A DNA stretch of 64,000 nucleotides from Ancylobacter crimeensis (GCF_023016805.1 NZ_JALKCH010000009.1:1-64000), one strand, 5' to 3'; shown: positions 37,131 to 47,036, counted from the stretch's first letter. Made by a program: numbers and translations. Notes: generated from the sequence alone by a model not told the origin.

Positions 37131-39362
37131 ATGAGCGAAACCACTGACATCTCGACGTTTTTCCCGGAGATGACGCCGCCCGCGTCCCGCGTGGTCGACG
37201 TGCTGCTGCCGCTCGCCGTCGGCACCGCCTATTCCTACCGTGTGCCGGAAGGGCTTGAGGTGGCGCCAGGCGACATCGTGGTGGTGCCGCTCGGACCGCG
37301 CAACATGCTGGGCTGCGTGTGGCCGGATCCGGGTGCGCCGGGGGAGCGCAAGACGATCGATGAGGCGCGGCTCAAGGCCATCATCCGCCGCTACGATGTG
37401 CGGCCGCTCCAGCCCGACCTGATGGCGCTGATCCAGTGGATTGCGGATTACACCGTCACCCCGCCCGGCATGGTGCTGCGCCTCGCCTTGCGCCACGACG
37501 AGACGGCCCATCTCGGGCGGGAGCGCACCGGCGTGCGCCTGACCGAGAAACGCCCGGCCCGGGCCACTGCCGCCCGGCAGCGGGTCATCACGGCGCTGTC
37601 GGACGGCCTGCTGCGGGCCAAGGCGGAGGCGGCGAAGGATGCCGGGGTGTCGGCGTCGGTGGTCGACGGGCTGGTCGACGAGGGCGTGCTGGAAACCCTT
37701 GTGATTCCACCCGAACCCGCCGCCGGCGTGCCGGACCCGGCTCATGCCGCGCCCGACCTCGCCCCGGCGCAGGCGGAGGCGGCGCACGTGTTGCGCGCAG
37801 CCGTGTCGGCCCGGACCTTCCGCGTCCACCTGCTCGACGGCGTGACCGGCTCCGGCAAGACGGAGACCTATTTCGAGGCGGTGGCGGAGGCGATCCGGCA
37901 AGGCCGACAGACGCTGATCCTGATGCCGGAAATCGCGCTGACGCAGGCCTTCCTCGACCGTTTCGCCTCGCGCTTCGGCGTGCGGCCGGCGGAATGGCAC
38001 TCGGCAGTATCGAGCCGCCGCCGCGCCCGGCTGTTCCGCGCCGTCGCCGACGGCGAGGTTCGCGTGGTCGCCGGGGCTCGCTCGGCGCTGTTCCTTCCCT
38101 TCCGCGACCTCGGCCTCGTCATCGTCGACGAGGAGCACGACACCGCCTACAAGCAGGAGGATGGCGTGCACTACCACGCCCGCGACATGGCGGTGGTGCG
38201 CGGGCGGTTCTGCAACGCTCCGGTGGTGCTGGCCTCTGCGACACCCTCGCTGGAAACCGAGGTGAACGCACGGCGCGGGCGCTATCAGCGGCTCTCGCTG
38301 CCCACCCGCTTTTCCGGCGCCCTGGTTCCGCGGCTGGAGCCGATCGACCTGCGCCGCGAAGGGCCGGCCAAGGGCCGCTGGATCGCCCCGCGCCTCGCGG
38401 AAGAGATGGGAAAGACGCTCGAATCCGGCGGGCAGGCGCTGCTTTTCCTCAACCGCCGCGGCTATGCCCCGCTCACTCTTTGCCGGGCCTGCGGCCATCG
38501 CATCCGCTGCCCGTCCTGCTCGTCCTGGCTGGTGGAGCACCGTTTCCGCCGCCGTCTCGAATGCCACCAGTGCGGCTATGCCATGCCGGTGCCATCCGAA
38601 TGCCCGAGCTGCCACGAGCCGAATAGCCTCATTCCCTGCGGGCCGGGCGTCGAGCGGCTGCAGGAGGAGGTGCAGGCGCTGCTGCCTACCGCCCGCACGC
38701 AGGTGCTCTCCAGCGACCTCGCCGGCGGGGTGGAACGGCTGCGCGCCGAGCTCGACGCAGTGACGCAGGGCGAGGTGGATGTCGTGATCGGCACCCAGCT
38801 CGTCGCCAAGGGGCACAATTTTCCCGGCCTTGCCATGGTCGGCGTGGTGGATGCCGATGTCGGGCTCGGCTATGGCGACCCCCGCGCGGCGGAACGCACC
38901 TTCCAGCTGCTGCATCAGGTGGCCGGCCGTGCCGGGCGCGCCCACATCGCCGGGCGCGCCTATCTGCAGACCTACATGCCCGAGCATCCGGTGATGCAGG
39001 CCCTGGTCGCCGGCGACCGCGACGCCTTCTACGACCGCGAGATCGCCGAGCGCGAGGAAGCCCGGCTCCCGCCCTTCGCCCGGTTCTGCGCGCTGATCGT
39101 ATCCGGTCCCGATCCCCATGCGGCACAGGCCTATGCCCGCGCGCTCGCGGCGTGCTCGCCGTTCACGCCGGATGTGCGGGTGCTGGGCCCGGCCGAGGCG
39201 CCGCTCGCCATGGTGCGCGGCCGGCACCGCTTCCGCCTCCTCGCCCGCTCTGCCCGCGGCTTCGACCTGTCGGCCTATGTCCGGGCCTGGATGGAGGGGG
39301 CGCCGCGGGCCGGCAGCACCATCAAGGTCGAGATCGACATCGACCCGCAGAGCTTCGTGTGA
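37131..39362 (+). CDS. priA: primosomal helicase PriA
   Basis: 743 residues. N-terminal 3'-end-binding domain from VVDVLLPLAVGTAYSYRVPE (20), then helicase motifs GVTGSGKTETYFEAV (Walker A), VIVDEEHDTAYKQED (DEEH), SATPSLET, and a zinc region of eight cysteines: CRACGHRIRCPSC, LECHQCGYAM, CPSCHE and IPCG. GTQLVAKGHNFPGL and VAGRAGRA follow. It restarts stalled forks by loading DnaB. The ATG at 37131 begins the homology; TTGACA at 37030-37035 could be its -35 but the -10 is poor. Confidence 0.95.
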   Translation: MSETTDISTFFPEMTPPASRVVDVLLPLAVGTAYSYRVPEGLEVAPGDIVVVPLGPRNMLGCVWPDPGAPGERKTIDEARLKAIIRRYDVRPLQPDLMALIQWIADYTVTPPGMVLRLALRHDETAHLGRERTGVRLTEKRPARATAARQRVITALSDGLLRAKAEAAKDAGVSASVVDGLVDEGVLETLVIPPEPAAGVPDPAHAAPDLAPAQAEAAHVLRAAVSARTFRVHLLDGVTGSGKTETYFEAVAEAIRQGRQTLILMPEIALTQAFLDRFASRFGVRPAEWHSAVSSRRRARLFRAVADGEVRVVAGARSALFLPFRDLGLVIVDEEHDTAYKQEDGVHYHARDMAVVRGRFCNAPVVLASATPSLETEVNARRGRYQRLSLPTRFSGALVPRLEPIDLRREGPAKGRWIAPRLAEEMGKTLESGGQALLFLNRRGYAPLTLCRACGHRIRCPSCSSWLVEHRFRRRLECHQCGYAMPVPSECPSCHEPNSLIPCGPGVERLQEEVQALLPTARTQVLSSDLAGGVERLRAELDAVTQGEVDVVIGTQLVAKGHNFPGLAMVGVVDADVGLGYGDPRAAERTFQLLHQVAGRAGRAHIAGRAYLQTYMPEHPVMQALVAGDRDAFYDREIAEREEARLPPFARFCALIVSGPDPHAAQAYARALAACSPFTPDVRVLGPAEAPLAMVRGRHRFRLLARSARGFDLSAYVRAWMEGAPRAGSTIKVEIDIDPQSFV

Positions 39363-39403
39363 GAACCGCGCCGCATGCAGGCCCGCTGCGCGGCTGCGCG
39401 CGA

Positions 39404-39432
39404 TTGACGCGAAGGGGCGGCGAGGCTAGCGT
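39404..39432 (+). promoter_or_regulatory. candidate promoter of the ACT-like gene
   Basis: TTGACG (39404-39409) and TAGCGT (39427-39432) are 17 bases apart, after priA. The transcript would begin near 39440 and have a leader of about 125 bases. Confidence 0.5.
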
Positions 39433-39497
39433 GCACGCACCATGACGCTCCGGTTTCACAGGATGTCGCGCCTTTGCGCGATCCGGCGAATTCTCCG

Positions 39498-39520
39498 CCC
39501 GGCCGATACGTTCGGCCGGG
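39498..39520 (+). promoter_or_regulatory. 9-bp stem-loop in the leader of the ACT-like gene
   Basis: CCCGGCCGA (39498-39506) pairs perfectly with TCGGCCGGG (39512-39520) around a 5-base loop. No T tract follows, so it is more likely leader structure than the priA terminator, though either is possible. Confidence 0.4.
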
Positions 39521-39565
39521 AGTGCTGATCTCGCCTGCCTGTCTCGATTTTTCCGGATTCATGCC

Positions 39566-39865
39566 ATGTCCGCCGATCGTTCCTGCCATCGCCTCGTCGT
39601 CGAGGCGGATGCACATCCGAACGCGCTGCTGCGCGTGCTGGAGCCTTTCGCCATCCACGAGGTGATGCCGTTGCGCATGCGCCTTGATGCGCCGGAGGGC
39701 CCGCCGGTGCTGACCGACTGCCCCACCTTCCATGCCGAAATCGCCTTCCACGCCTCCATGGCAGTCGCCGAGCGGCTGTGCGCGCGGATCGGCGTGATGC
39801 CCGCGGTGCGGGAGGCGCGGCTGCTCTCGGCAGCGATGGATGTGCCCGTGAGCGAGGCGGCCTGA
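39566..39865 (+). CDS. small ACT-like protein, function unknown
   Basis: 99 residues. The alternation of strands and helices, HRLVVEADAHPNALLRVLEP and HAEIAFHASMAVAERLCARI (20 each) then GVMPAVREARLL, recalls an ACT domain such as the small regulatory subunit of acetolactate synthase, but the similarity is judged by eye only. There is no metabolic gene next to it that it would regulate; it ends 10 bases before the AEC transporter and is likely co-transcribed. No good Shine-Dalgarno is seen before the ATG. Confidence 0.6.
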   Translation: MSADRSCHRLVVEADAHPNALLRVLEPFAIHEVMPLRMRLDAPEGPPVLTDCPTFHAEIAFHASMAVAERLCARIGVMPAVREARLLSAAMDVPVSEAA

Positions 39866-39875
39866 GTTCCTTTCG

Positions 39876-40820
39876 ATGCTGTCCCAGCTCGCGGCCATCG
39901 CCACCATCGTCGCCCCGGTCTTCGGCCTTGTCGGCCTCGGTTATGTGACGAGCCGCACCGGCCACCTGACCGAGCGCGCCGCCGACGGACTATCGGAATA
40001 TGTGTTCGGCCTCGCCGTGCCGGTGCTCATCTTTAAGACGCTGGCCGAGGCCCGCCTGCCCGAGGCGGGCCAGCCCTGGGGCTACTGGATCGCCTATTTC
40101 ACCGGCGCCTTCATCGCCTTCGGCCTCGGCATGATGGCCGCGCGACGGCTGTTCGGCCGCAGCCATACCGAGGCGGTGGTGCACGGCTTCGCCTCCGGCC
40201 AGGCCAACACCGTCTTCGTCGGCGTGCCGCTGATCCTGCAGGCCTTCGGGCCGGAAGGCGCGGTGCCCCTGTTCCTGCTGATTGCGGTGCATCTGCCGAT
40301 CATGATGGTGGTCGCCACCATTGCGACCGAAGGGGCGAAGACCGGGCTCTCCGGTCCCGGCCTCGCCAAGCTGGCGCGCACGCTGGCGTTGAACCCGATC
40401 CTGCTCGGCATCTATGCCGGCGGCATCGCCAAGCTTGCCGGCTACGTGCCCGGCGGCGTGCTGAAGCAGACGCTGGACATGCTGGCCGCCTCGGCGGTGC
40501 CCTGCGCGCTGATCTCTCTCGGCCTCGCGCTGCACCGTTACCCGATCCAGGGCGACTTCAAGCCTGCGGTCGTCATCACCGCGTTGAAGCTGATCCTGCA
40601 TCCGCTGATCGTCTACATTCTCGTCCACCTGCTGCCGATGCCGCCGGTCTGGGCCGATGTCGCGGTCGCCTTCGCCGCCATGCCGTGCGGGGTGAACGCC
40701 TATCTGCTGGCCCAGCGCTACAAGGCCGGCGTCGCCGCCAGCGCCAGCGCGGTCTCGCTCTCCACCGGCCTCAGTCTCATCACAGTCACGGTGTGGTTCC
40801 TGATTCTCGGCGTGCGTTAG
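39876..40820 (+). CDS. AEC family transporter
   Basis: 314 residues, about ten hydrophobic helices in two halves, the auxin efflux carrier fold. Visible parts are VAPVFGLVGLGYVTSRTG, GFASGQANTVFVGVPLI, ALNPILLGIYAGGIAKL and the late FAAMPCGVNAYLLAQRY. Family members export malonate, malate or other carboxylates in bacteria; substrate unknown. The final 35 bases overlap, in antiparallel fashion, the 3' end of gluQRS. Confidence 0.88.
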   Translation: MLSQLAAIATIVAPVFGLVGLGYVTSRTGHLTERAADGLSEYVFGLAVPVLIFKTLAEARLPEAGQPWGYWIAYFTGAFIAFGLGMMAARRLFGRSHTEAVVHGFASGQANTVFVGVPLILQAFGPEGAVPLFLLIAVHLPIMMVVATIATEGAKTGLSGPGLAKLARTLALNPILLGIYAGGIAKLAGYVPGGVLKQTLDMLAASAVPCALISLGLALHRYPIQGDFKPAVVITALKLILHPLIVYILVHLLPMPPVWADVAVAFAAMPCGVNAYLLAQRYKAGVAASASAVSLSTGLSLITVTVWFLILGVR

Positions 40821-41709
40821 GGGCCAGCGGCAACCCTTCCAGAGCCCGTCGCCGCACCTCTTCAGGCGCCACGCCCGCTGCCCGCAGATCGGCAATCGTC
40901 GGGGAGCCGCGGCTCTTGGCGAGCTTTCGACCGTCAGCATCGAGGATGAGCGGGTGGTGTCGGTACACCGGCGCCGGCAGGCCGAGAAGCTGCTGCAACA
41001 CGCGGTGGATGGCGGTCGCAGCCTTGAGATCGGTTCCGCGGATGACATGGGTGACGCCCTGCAGGGCATCGTCCACCACGACCGAGAGGTGATAGCTGGT
41101 CGGCGCCTCCTTGCGGGCCAGCACCACGTCGCCCCAAAGCGAGGCATCGACGGCGAGCCTGCCTTCCCCCTCCTCCTGCCAGAAGAGCGGACGGCCGATC
41201 TGAGCGAGCGCCGCCGCCATATCCAACCGCAATGCGAAGGGCTCGCCGGCCGCGCGACGACGGTAGCGCTCGGCCGCGCTCATATCAGCGCGAGCGAAGG
41301 GAAAGACCGGTGCGCCGTCGGGGTCTTTCGGATGATCCGGGCGATCGGCGCCCGCGCGGGCGATCTCGGCGCGGGTCTCGAAGCTGGGATAGACGAGCCC
41401 CATCGCCTCGAGCCGGGCAAGGGCTTCGCCATAATCGGCCATATGCTCGGACTGGCGACGCACCGGCCGTTCCCAGTCGAGGCCGAGCCAGGCGAGATCG
41501 TCGAAGATCATCACCTCATAGTCGGGCCGGCAGCGGGCCGGGTCGATGTCCTCGATCCGTAGCAGGAACCGGCCACCGGCTGCGCGCGCTGCCTCGGCAT
41601 TCAGCAGGGCGGAGCGCACATGGCCGAGATGAAGCCGGCCATTCGGCGAGGGCGCGAAGCGGAAGACGGGGCGGAGGGATGACGCGGCAGGCATCGCTGC
41701 AGAAGACAT
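40786..41709 (-). CDS. gluQ: glutamyl-queuosine tRNA(Asp) synthetase
   Basis: 307 residues, the truncated glutamyl-tRNA synthetase paralogue that attaches glutamate to queuosine-34 of tRNA(Asp). RFAPSPNGRLHLGHVRSALL (20) carries the HIGH-type motif HLGH, FLLRIEDIDPARC follows, and RKLAKSRGS is the KMSKS-type motif; the anticodon-binding half of GluRS is missing as expected. The zinc-binding region is poorly visible. ATG at 41709 (41694 possible). It lies downstream of sdhB and ends inside the convergent AEC gene. Confidence 0.88.
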   Translation of the reverse strand: MSSAAMPAASSLRPVFRFAPSPNGRLHLGHVRSALLNAEAARAAGGRFLLRIEDIDPARCRPDYEVMIFDDLAWLGLDWERPVRRQSEHMADYGEALARLEAMGLVYPSFETRAEIARAGADRPDHPKDPDGAPVFPFARADMSAAERYRRRAAGEPFALRLDMAAALAQIGRPLFWQEEGEGRLAVDASLWGDVVLARKEAPTSYHLSVVVDDALQGVTHVIRGTDLKAATAIHRVLQQLLGLPAPVYRHHPLILDADGRKLAKSRGSPTIADLRAAGVAPEEVRRRALEGLPLAPNARRESGTTP

Positions 41710-41777
41710 GGGCCGGCCTGCACTGTCGAGAGGCGGCGGGCGGCGCCCGACGAGCCAGCTCCCAGCGTGACGCCCGC

Positions 41778-42560
41778 TCAGAACTGGCGGGTCACCATCA
41801 TCTTCTTGATTTCGGCGATCGCCTTGGCCGGGTTCAGTCCCTTCGGGCAGGCCTTGGCGCAGTTCATGATGGTATGGCAGCGATAGAGCCGGAACGGGTC
41901 TTCCAGATTGTCCAGCCGTTCGCCGGTCGCCTCGTCGCGGCTGTCGATCAGCCAGCGATAGGCGCCGAGCAGCGCCGCGGGGCCGAGATAGCGATCGCCG
42001 TTCCACCAGTAGCTCGGGCAGGAGGTCGAGCAGCAGGCGCACAGGATGCACTCATACAGCCCGTCCAGCTTCTCGCGATCGTTGCGCGACTGCGGCCATT
42101 CCTTCTCGGGCGCCGGCGTCTCGGTGTGCAGCCAGGGCTCGATCGAGGCGTGCTGGGCGTAGAACTGGGTAAGGTCCGGGATGAGGTCCTTCACCACCGG
42201 CATATGGGGCAGCGGGTAGATCTTCACGCAGCCGCCGCGCACGTCGTCCATGCTCTTGAGGCAGGCCAGCGTGTTGGTGCCGTCGATGTTCATGGCGCAG
42301 GAGCCGCAGATGCCCTCGCGGCAGGAGCGGCGGAAGGTCAGCGTCGGGTCGATGGTGTTCTTGATGTAGATGAGGCCGTCGAGAACCATCGGCCCGCAAT
42401 CGTCGCGGTCGACGTAATAGGTGTCGATGCGCGGATTCCTGCCGTCGTCCGGGTTCCAGCGATAGATGCGGTACTCGGTCAGGCGGTTGGCCCCCGGCGG
42501 CTTCGGCCACTGGACGCCGTCGCTGATCTGGGAGTTCTTCGGCAGGGTTAGCTGGACCAT
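41778..42560 (-). CDS. sdhB: succinate dehydrogenase iron-sulfur subunit
   Basis: 260 residues. Cluster ligands are in order: CREGICGSC plus a later cysteine for [2Fe-2S], [11 protein letters not shown] for [4Fe-4S], and [11 protein letters not shown] for the [3Fe-4S]. It carries electrons from SdhA to the quinone site formed with SdhC and SdhD. Last gene of sdhCDAB, 45 bases after sdhA. Confidence 0.97.
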   Translation of the reverse strand: MVQLTLPKNSQISDGVQWPKPPGANRLTEYRIYRWNPDDGRNPRIDTYYVDRDDCGPMVLDGLIYIKNTIDPTLTFRRSCREGICGSCAMNIDGTNTLACLKSMDDVRGGCVKIYPLPHMPVVKDLIPDLTQFYAQHASIEPWLHTETPAPEKEWPQSRNDREKLDGLYECILCACCSTSCPSYWWNGDRYLGPAALLGAYRWLIDSRDEATGERLDNLEDPFRLYRCHTIMNCAKACPKGLNPAKAIAEIKKMMVTRQF

Positions 42561-42605
42561 CTGTCGTCCTCTCGCGCGCCGGGCGCGCGCCGCTCAAAAA
42601 CCGGC

Positions 42606-44459
42606 TCAGTACACGCGCTTGCGCGGCTCGATATACTGGATGTCGTTGGTCATGGTGTAGGTGTGCACCGGGCGGTCATCGAGCGTGACCTTGCGGCGGT
42701 CGAAATCGACGAAGGCAAGGGTGTGCTTCATCCAGTCCACGTCATTGCGGTCGGGGTAGTCCTCGCGCGCATGGGCGCCGCGGCTCTCGGTGCGGCTCGC
42801 CGCGCCTTCCATGGTCACCGCTGCGAGGCAGATGAGGTTGTCGTATTCCAGCGTTTCGATGAGATCCGAGTTCCACACCAGCGAGCGGTCGGAGACGCGG
42901 ATGTCGTCGGTGCCGGCGAACACATCGGCGATCAGCTTGCGGCCCTCCTCCAGCACCTCGCCGGTGCGGTAGACGGCGCAGTTGTTCTGCATCACCTTCT
43001 GCATGGAGAGGCGCAGCTCGGCGGTCGCGGTGCCGCCCGCGGCGTTGCGGAAGCGGTCGAGCCGGGCCAGCGCGGGCTCGGCCGAATCGGCCGGCAGGTC
43101 GCGCTGCTTCTCGCCGGGGGTCAGGATCTCGGCGCAGCGCAAAGCGGCGGCGCGGCCGAACACCACGAGATCGGTGAGCGAGTTGGAGCCCAGCCGGTTG
43201 GCGCCGTGGATCGACACGCAGGCGCATTCGCCCACCGCCATCAGGCCGGGCACCACATGGTCCGGGTTGCCGTCCTTCTTGGTGACGACCTCGCCGTGGA
43301 AGTTGGTCGGGATGCCGCCCATGTTGTAGTGCACCGTCGGTAGCACCGGGATGGGCTCCTTGGTCACGTCGACGCCCGAGAAGATGCGCGCGCTCTCCGA
43401 GATGCCGGGCAGGCGCTCATGCAGGATCGCCGGGTCGAGGTGGTCGAGGTGCAGGTAGATGTGATCCTTGTTCTTGCCGACGCCGCGGCCCTCGCGGATC
43501 TCCATGGTCATGGAGCGGGAGACCACGTCGCGCGAGGCAAGGTCCTTCGCGGAGGGCGCATAGCGCTCCATGAAGCGCTCGCCCTCGGAATTGGTGAGGT
43601 AGCCGCCCTCGCCGCGCGCGCCTTCGGTGATGAGGCAGCCCGAGCCGTAGATGCCGGTCGGGTGGAACTGCACGAACTCCATGTCCTGCAGCGGCAGGCC
43701 GGCGCGCAGCACCATGGCGTTGCCGTCGCCGGTGCAGGTATGGGCGGAGGTGGCGGAGAAATAGGCCCGGCCATAGCCGCCGGTGGCGAGGATGGTGGTC
43801 TGCGCGCGGAAGCGGTGCAGGGTGCCGTCGTCCATCTTGAGCGCGACGATGCCGCGGCAGCGGCCATCCTCGTCCATGATCAGGTCGAGGGCGAAATACT
43901 CGATGTAGAACTCGGCATTGTGCTTCAGCGCCGCGCCATAGAGCGTGTGCAGGATGGCGTGGCCGGTGCGGTCGGCGGCGGCGCAGGTGCGCTGGGCCGG
44001 GCTCTTGCCGTAGTCGACGGTCATGCCGCCGAAGGGGCGCTGGTAGATCTGGCCGGCCTCGGTGCGCGAGAACGGCACGCCCCAGTGCTCCAGCTCATAG
44101 ACCGCGTCAGGCGCATGGCGGACCAGATATTCGATGGCGTCCTGATCGCCCAGCCAGTCCGACCCCTTCACGGTGTCGTACATGTGGAAGCGCCAGTCAT
44201 CGACGCCCATATTGCCGAGCGAGGCGGCGATGCCACCCTGCGCCGCCACGGTGTGCGAGCGGGTGGGGAACACTTTCGAGATGCAGGCGGTGCGCAGTCC
44301 CGCCTCGGAACAGCCGACCACCGCGCGAAGCCCGGCACCGCCGGCGCCGACGACCACGACGTCATAGGTGTGGTCGGTGATGGGGTAGGTCGTCCCGGAA
44401 AGGCCAGCCTTCGAAGCTGCCGGCTTGGCGGCGCCGTTGCCCGTGTTGAGTTCGGCCAT
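42606..44459 (-). CDS. sdhA: succinate dehydrogenase flavoprotein subunit
   Basis: 617 residues. FAD fold GAGGAG (38-43); H69 in [13 protein letters not shown] is the covalent flavin histidine; [20 protein letters not shown] (20) and [19 protein letters not shown] belong to the substrate site; C-terminal [18 protein letters not shown] is typical. Oxidises succinate to fumarate on the cytoplasmic face. Start at 44459, 5 bases after sdhD. Confidence 0.97.
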   Translation of the reverse strand: MAELNTGNGAAKPAASKAGLSGTTYPITDHTYDVVVVGAGGAGLRAVVGCSEAGLRTACISKVFPTRSHTVAAQGGIAASLGNMGVDDWRFHMYDTVKGSDWLGDQDAIEYLVRHAPDAVYELEHWGVPFSRTEAGQIYQRPFGGMTVDYGKSPAQRTCAAADRTGHAILHTLYGAALKHNAEFYIEYFALDLIMDEDGRCRGIVALKMDDGTLHRFRAQTTILATGGYGRAYFSATSAHTCTGDGNAMVLRAGLPLQDMEFVQFHPTGIYGSGCLITEGARGEGGYLTNSEGERFMERYAPSAKDLASRDVVSRSMTMEIREGRGVGKNKDHIYLHLDHLDPAILHERLPGISESARIFSGVDVTKEPIPVLPTVHYNMGGIPTNFHGEVVTKKDGNPDHVVPGLMAVGECACVSIHGANRLGSNSLTDLVVFGRAAALRCAEILTPGEKQRDLPADSAEPALARLDRFRNAAGGTATAELRLSMQKVMQNNCAVYRTGEVLEEGRKLIADVFAGTDDIRVSDRSLVWNSDLIETLEYDNLICLAAVTMEGAASRTESRGAHAREDYPDRNDVDWMKHTLAFVDFDRRKVTLDDRPVHTYTMTNDIQYIEPRKRVY

Positions 44460-44464
44460 GACGC

Positions 44465-44863
44465 TCAGACTCCGAAGCTGATCTTGAGGATCGCGAAGAT
44501 GCCGGCGAGCGCGACCGCCGTGCAGAAGAAGATGTTGCCCACCAGCGCCAGCACCTTGGCTCCTTCGGCGTGGACATAGTCCTCGATGACGACCTGCATG
44601 CCGATGCGCATGTGGGTGGTGACCGAGAACAGCGCCAGGATGAGCACGATCGCCGCCAGCGGATGGCCGAGGACCGCGACCGCCTCCGCGTGCGGCTTGC
44701 CCGCCACGCAAATGAGGATGGCAAGCGCTGCCAGCACCAGTGGGATGTTGGCCAGCGCGGTGACGCGCTGCCACCAGAAATGGCCGGTGCCCGAGCGCGC
44801 CGAGCCGAGGCCCTGGACGCGGCTGCGGGTGGTGCGCATGGAGGTGCCGGAGTGGTTGCTCAT
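44465..44863 (-). CDS. sdhD: succinate dehydrogenase membrane anchor subunit D
   Basis: 132 residues, three hydrophobic helices. The start [20 protein letters not shown] (20), [20 protein letters not shown] and [16 protein letters not shown] are typical; the late histidine of the last segment region helps hold heme b and the conserved aspartate-tyrosine pair (EDYVH) is near the quinone site. Anchors SdhAB with SdhC. Ten bases after sdhC. Confidence 0.93.
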   Translation of the reverse strand: MSNHSGTSMRTTRSRVQGLGSARSGTGHFWWQRVTALANIPLVLAALAILICVAGKPHAEAVAVLGHPLAAIVLILALFSVTTHMRIGMQVVIEDYVHAEGAKVLALVGNIFFCTAVALAGIFAILKISFGV

Positions 44864-44873
44864 CGAAAGCTCC

Positions 44874-45272
44874 TCACTTCACCAGCAGGATGGCGGCCCA
44901 GAGCACGATGGTCAGCACCACCGAGCCGCCGATGGTGAATTGCGCCAGCCGCTCCCGGGCGACCGCCCCGAATCCGGCACCGGTGTCCCAGATGAAGTGC
45001 CGGATGCCGCCGAGCATGTGGTGGATCAGTGCCCAGGTGTAACCGAACATCACCAGCTTGCCGACGATGCTGCCGGCGAGCCAGCTCGCCGTCTCATAGG
45101 CCCGCGGCGAGATCGCGGTGGCGACGAGGAAGGCCACCAGCAGGAACGTGCCGAAATACAGAGCGCACCCCGTGATGCGGTGCACGATGGACATCGTCAT
45201 CGTGAGCATCGGGCGGTAGATCTGGAGATGCGGCGAAAGGGGCCGCTGAGCCGAGCCGGGCGTCTGGGACAT
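44874..45272 (-). CDS. sdhC: succinate dehydrogenase cytochrome b556 subunit
   Basis: 132 residues, three membrane helices. RPLSPHLQIYRPMLTMTMSI (20) with SIVHRITG carries the conserved serine-arginine of the quinone site; HHMLGGIRHFIWDTG holds the heme b histidine. First gene of the operon. ATG at 45272 follows AAGGG 8 bases upstream; a TTG at 45287 is the only longer in-frame start and is unlikely. Confidence 0.94.
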   Translation of the reverse strand: MSQTPGSAQRPLSPHLQIYRPMLTMTMSIVHRITGCALYFGTFLLVAFLVATAISPRAYETASWLAGSIVGKLVMFGYTWALIHHMLGGIRHFIWDTGAGFGAVARERLAQFTIGGSVVLTIVLWAAILLVK

Positions 45273-45320
45273 TGTGTTGCCCTTCAATCACTTGAGAGTG
45301 CCTAAAGTAAACGATCGCTG

Positions 45321-45337
45321 TTCGCAATCATTCCAAA
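45321..45337 (-). promoter_or_regulatory. candidate Irr-box before sdhC
   Basis: On the minus strand TTTGGAATGATTGCGAA shows the symmetric TT-G-AAT-ATT-C-AA core and matches 12 of 16 fixed positions of the alphaproteobacterial Irr box TTTAGAATNATTCTAAA, 49 bases before sdhC. Irr controls heme- and Fe-S-requiring enzymes, so sdh is a sensible target. No other box was seen in the window. Confidence 0.4.
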
Positions 45338-45524
45338 GGCGGTATCTATCACTCTTCGCTGCGGCGCAGCGGACCTCGTATCGCACAAAGCGGCGCGGCG
45401 TTGCACCCCCCGCACCCCCTCGCGCTTCGCGGAAGGGGGCGCTAAACGTGGCGCCGCGCGGACCGGCACCGCTTCGCACTGGTCTTATTCCAAATATCAC
45501 GTCCTGCCGGAAGGCCGCCGACTT

Positions 45525-46715
45525 ATGCAAGGCACGAAGCCCAGTTCCACCCTCTTTGCATTGATCGCGCTGCTGCTGACGGGCCTCGGCGCCACCGCGC
45601 AACCGCTTCCCGTTTCGCCCGGCGGTGCGGGAGGGGGCGCGGGCGATGTGGAGCTCTCCTCCCCGATTCCCCTTCAGGGTCCCGCCAATCTGCCGACCCC
45701 GGTCTCGCCGTTCGGCGACCGCGATTTTCGGCCCGGGGGTTCGGGCCAGACCTTCACCATCCTCTCGGGCGGACGCCGGCGCGAGTTCATCCTGCGGGTG
45801 CCGGCAGGCTCTCCAGCCGCGGGGCCGCGGCCACTCGTCATCGCGCTGCATGGGGCGTGGCAGCCGGCAGGCGTGTTCCAGTCCTATCTCGACCTCGACA
45901 CCATCGCCGATCGCGAGGGTTTCGTCGTCGCCTATCCCAAGGGGATCAACCTGCTGTGGAACGACGGCCGCGGCTCGGTCGCCGGCATCATGCCGATCGT
46001 GCAGAAGCGCGACGACGGCGCCTTCGTGCTCGACGTGCTCGACGCGCTTGTCGGCCAGGGCATCGCCGATCCGTCGCGCGCCTATCTGATGGGCTTTTCC
46101 AATGGCGGGTTCCTCACCGCCTACATGGCGTGCCGCTATGCCGACCGCTTCGCCGCCTTCGCCACCATGATGATGACGGTGCCCGAGGGTTATGCGCAGA
46201 GCTGCCGGCCTTCCCGTCCGGTGCCGATCCTGCTGATGAACGGGACCTACGACCCCATCGTACCCACCTTCGGCCGGCCGACGCCCGGTGCCGAGCTGCT
46301 GTCGGCCCGCGACACCGCCCAGCTCTTCGCACGCCTCAATGGCTGCGAGCCGCCGCAGGGCAGCCAGCGCGGCGGCGCCCGCATCACCCGCTGGTCGCCC
46401 TGCGCACAGGGCAGCGAAGTGGCGTTCTACGAGATCCAGGGCGGCCACCAGCCCCCGGCCGGGTCGGTCGGGCCGATGGATGCGCTGGCATCGCTGGTAT
46501 TGGGACCGCGGCGCTCCGGGCTCGATGCGCCGGACGAGATCTGGTCGTTCTTCAGGGCGTTCACCCTGCCCCCGGCCGCCCAGCCCGCTCCCTTCGATCC
46601 ATCGGGCCTTCCGCAGGCGGGTGGCCTGCCGGCCGCTGCGCTGCCGCCGCTGCGGGCGGGCGCCGTGCCGCTGCCGCCGCCTTCCCCCCTGAGGGCGGCG
46701 GCGCCCGGCAATTAG
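45525..46715 (+). CDS. secreted PHB depolymerase/feruloyl esterase-like hydrolase
   Basis: 396 residues. Signal peptide at 1-25 (STLFALIALLLTGLGATAQP). The alpha/beta hydrolase core of the LpqC/CE1-like family has PLVIALHGAWQPAG (oxyanion region), the nucleophile S in LMGFSNGGFLTAYM, D in NGTYDPIVP and H in IQGGHQPPAG. The proline/alanine-rich C-terminus (about 345-396) is low complexity. Outside substrate unknown: polyester, acetyl or feruloyl esters are all possible. ATG at 45525, GGAA upstream at suitable distance. Confidence 0.85.
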   Translation: MQGTKPSSTLFALIALLLTGLGATAQPLPVSPGGAGGGAGDVELSSPIPLQGPANLPTPVSPFGDRDFRPGGSGQTFTILSGGRRREFILRVPAGSPAAGPRPLVIALHGAWQPAGVFQSYLDLDTIADREGFVVAYPKGINLLWNDGRGSVAGIMPIVQKRDDGAFVLDVLDALVGQGIADPSRAYLMGFSNGGFLTAYMACRYADRFAAFATMMMTVPEGYAQSCRPSRPVPILLMNGTYDPIVPTFGRPTPGAELLSARDTAQLFARLNGCEPPQGSQRGGARITRWSPCAQGSEVAFYEIQGGHQPPAGSVGPMDALASLVLGPRRSGLDAPDEIWSFFRAFTLPPAAQPAPFDPSGLPQAGGLPAAALPPLRAGAVPLPPPSPLRAAAPGN

Positions 46716-47036
46716 AGGAAGCCCGGCCCGTCCCGTTGCCTTGGTTTCGCCGCCTCGGCAGCGTTTACATCCGGCTCGCCATTCTCCCGGCTCCCTCGAA
46801 TCGGCGCGGCTTTCCGGCCGCCGGTATCCCGGCGCCGGAGAGGATGCCCCCGGGGCGCTGTGCGCGGGTTGACGCCGCCACGGGACGACGGCATCGTCTG
46901 CCGCCTTTTCGGGTGGGATAGGATTTCAGGTGCCGCGCCACGGCACGGGTCGGAGTACGGTGTCGCCCGGGCGAGAGAGCTCCGGCACCGCGAATATGGG
47001 GTTAGCTCGTTGGAGAATCGGCGCGGAGCGAACGGC
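46716..47036. other. gap between esterase and M23 peptidase genes
   Basis: 321 bases without a convincing gene. A TTGACG (46869-46874) with a weak CATCGT 17 bases on may start the peptidase transcript. Several short GC hairpins occur, none with a T tract. Confidence 0.4.

Noticed and set aside
46860-47036. A 59-residue longer N-terminus for the M23 peptidase
   Set aside because: No ribosome site before the early ATG, unusual composition, and GGAG stands correctly before the ATG at 47037.
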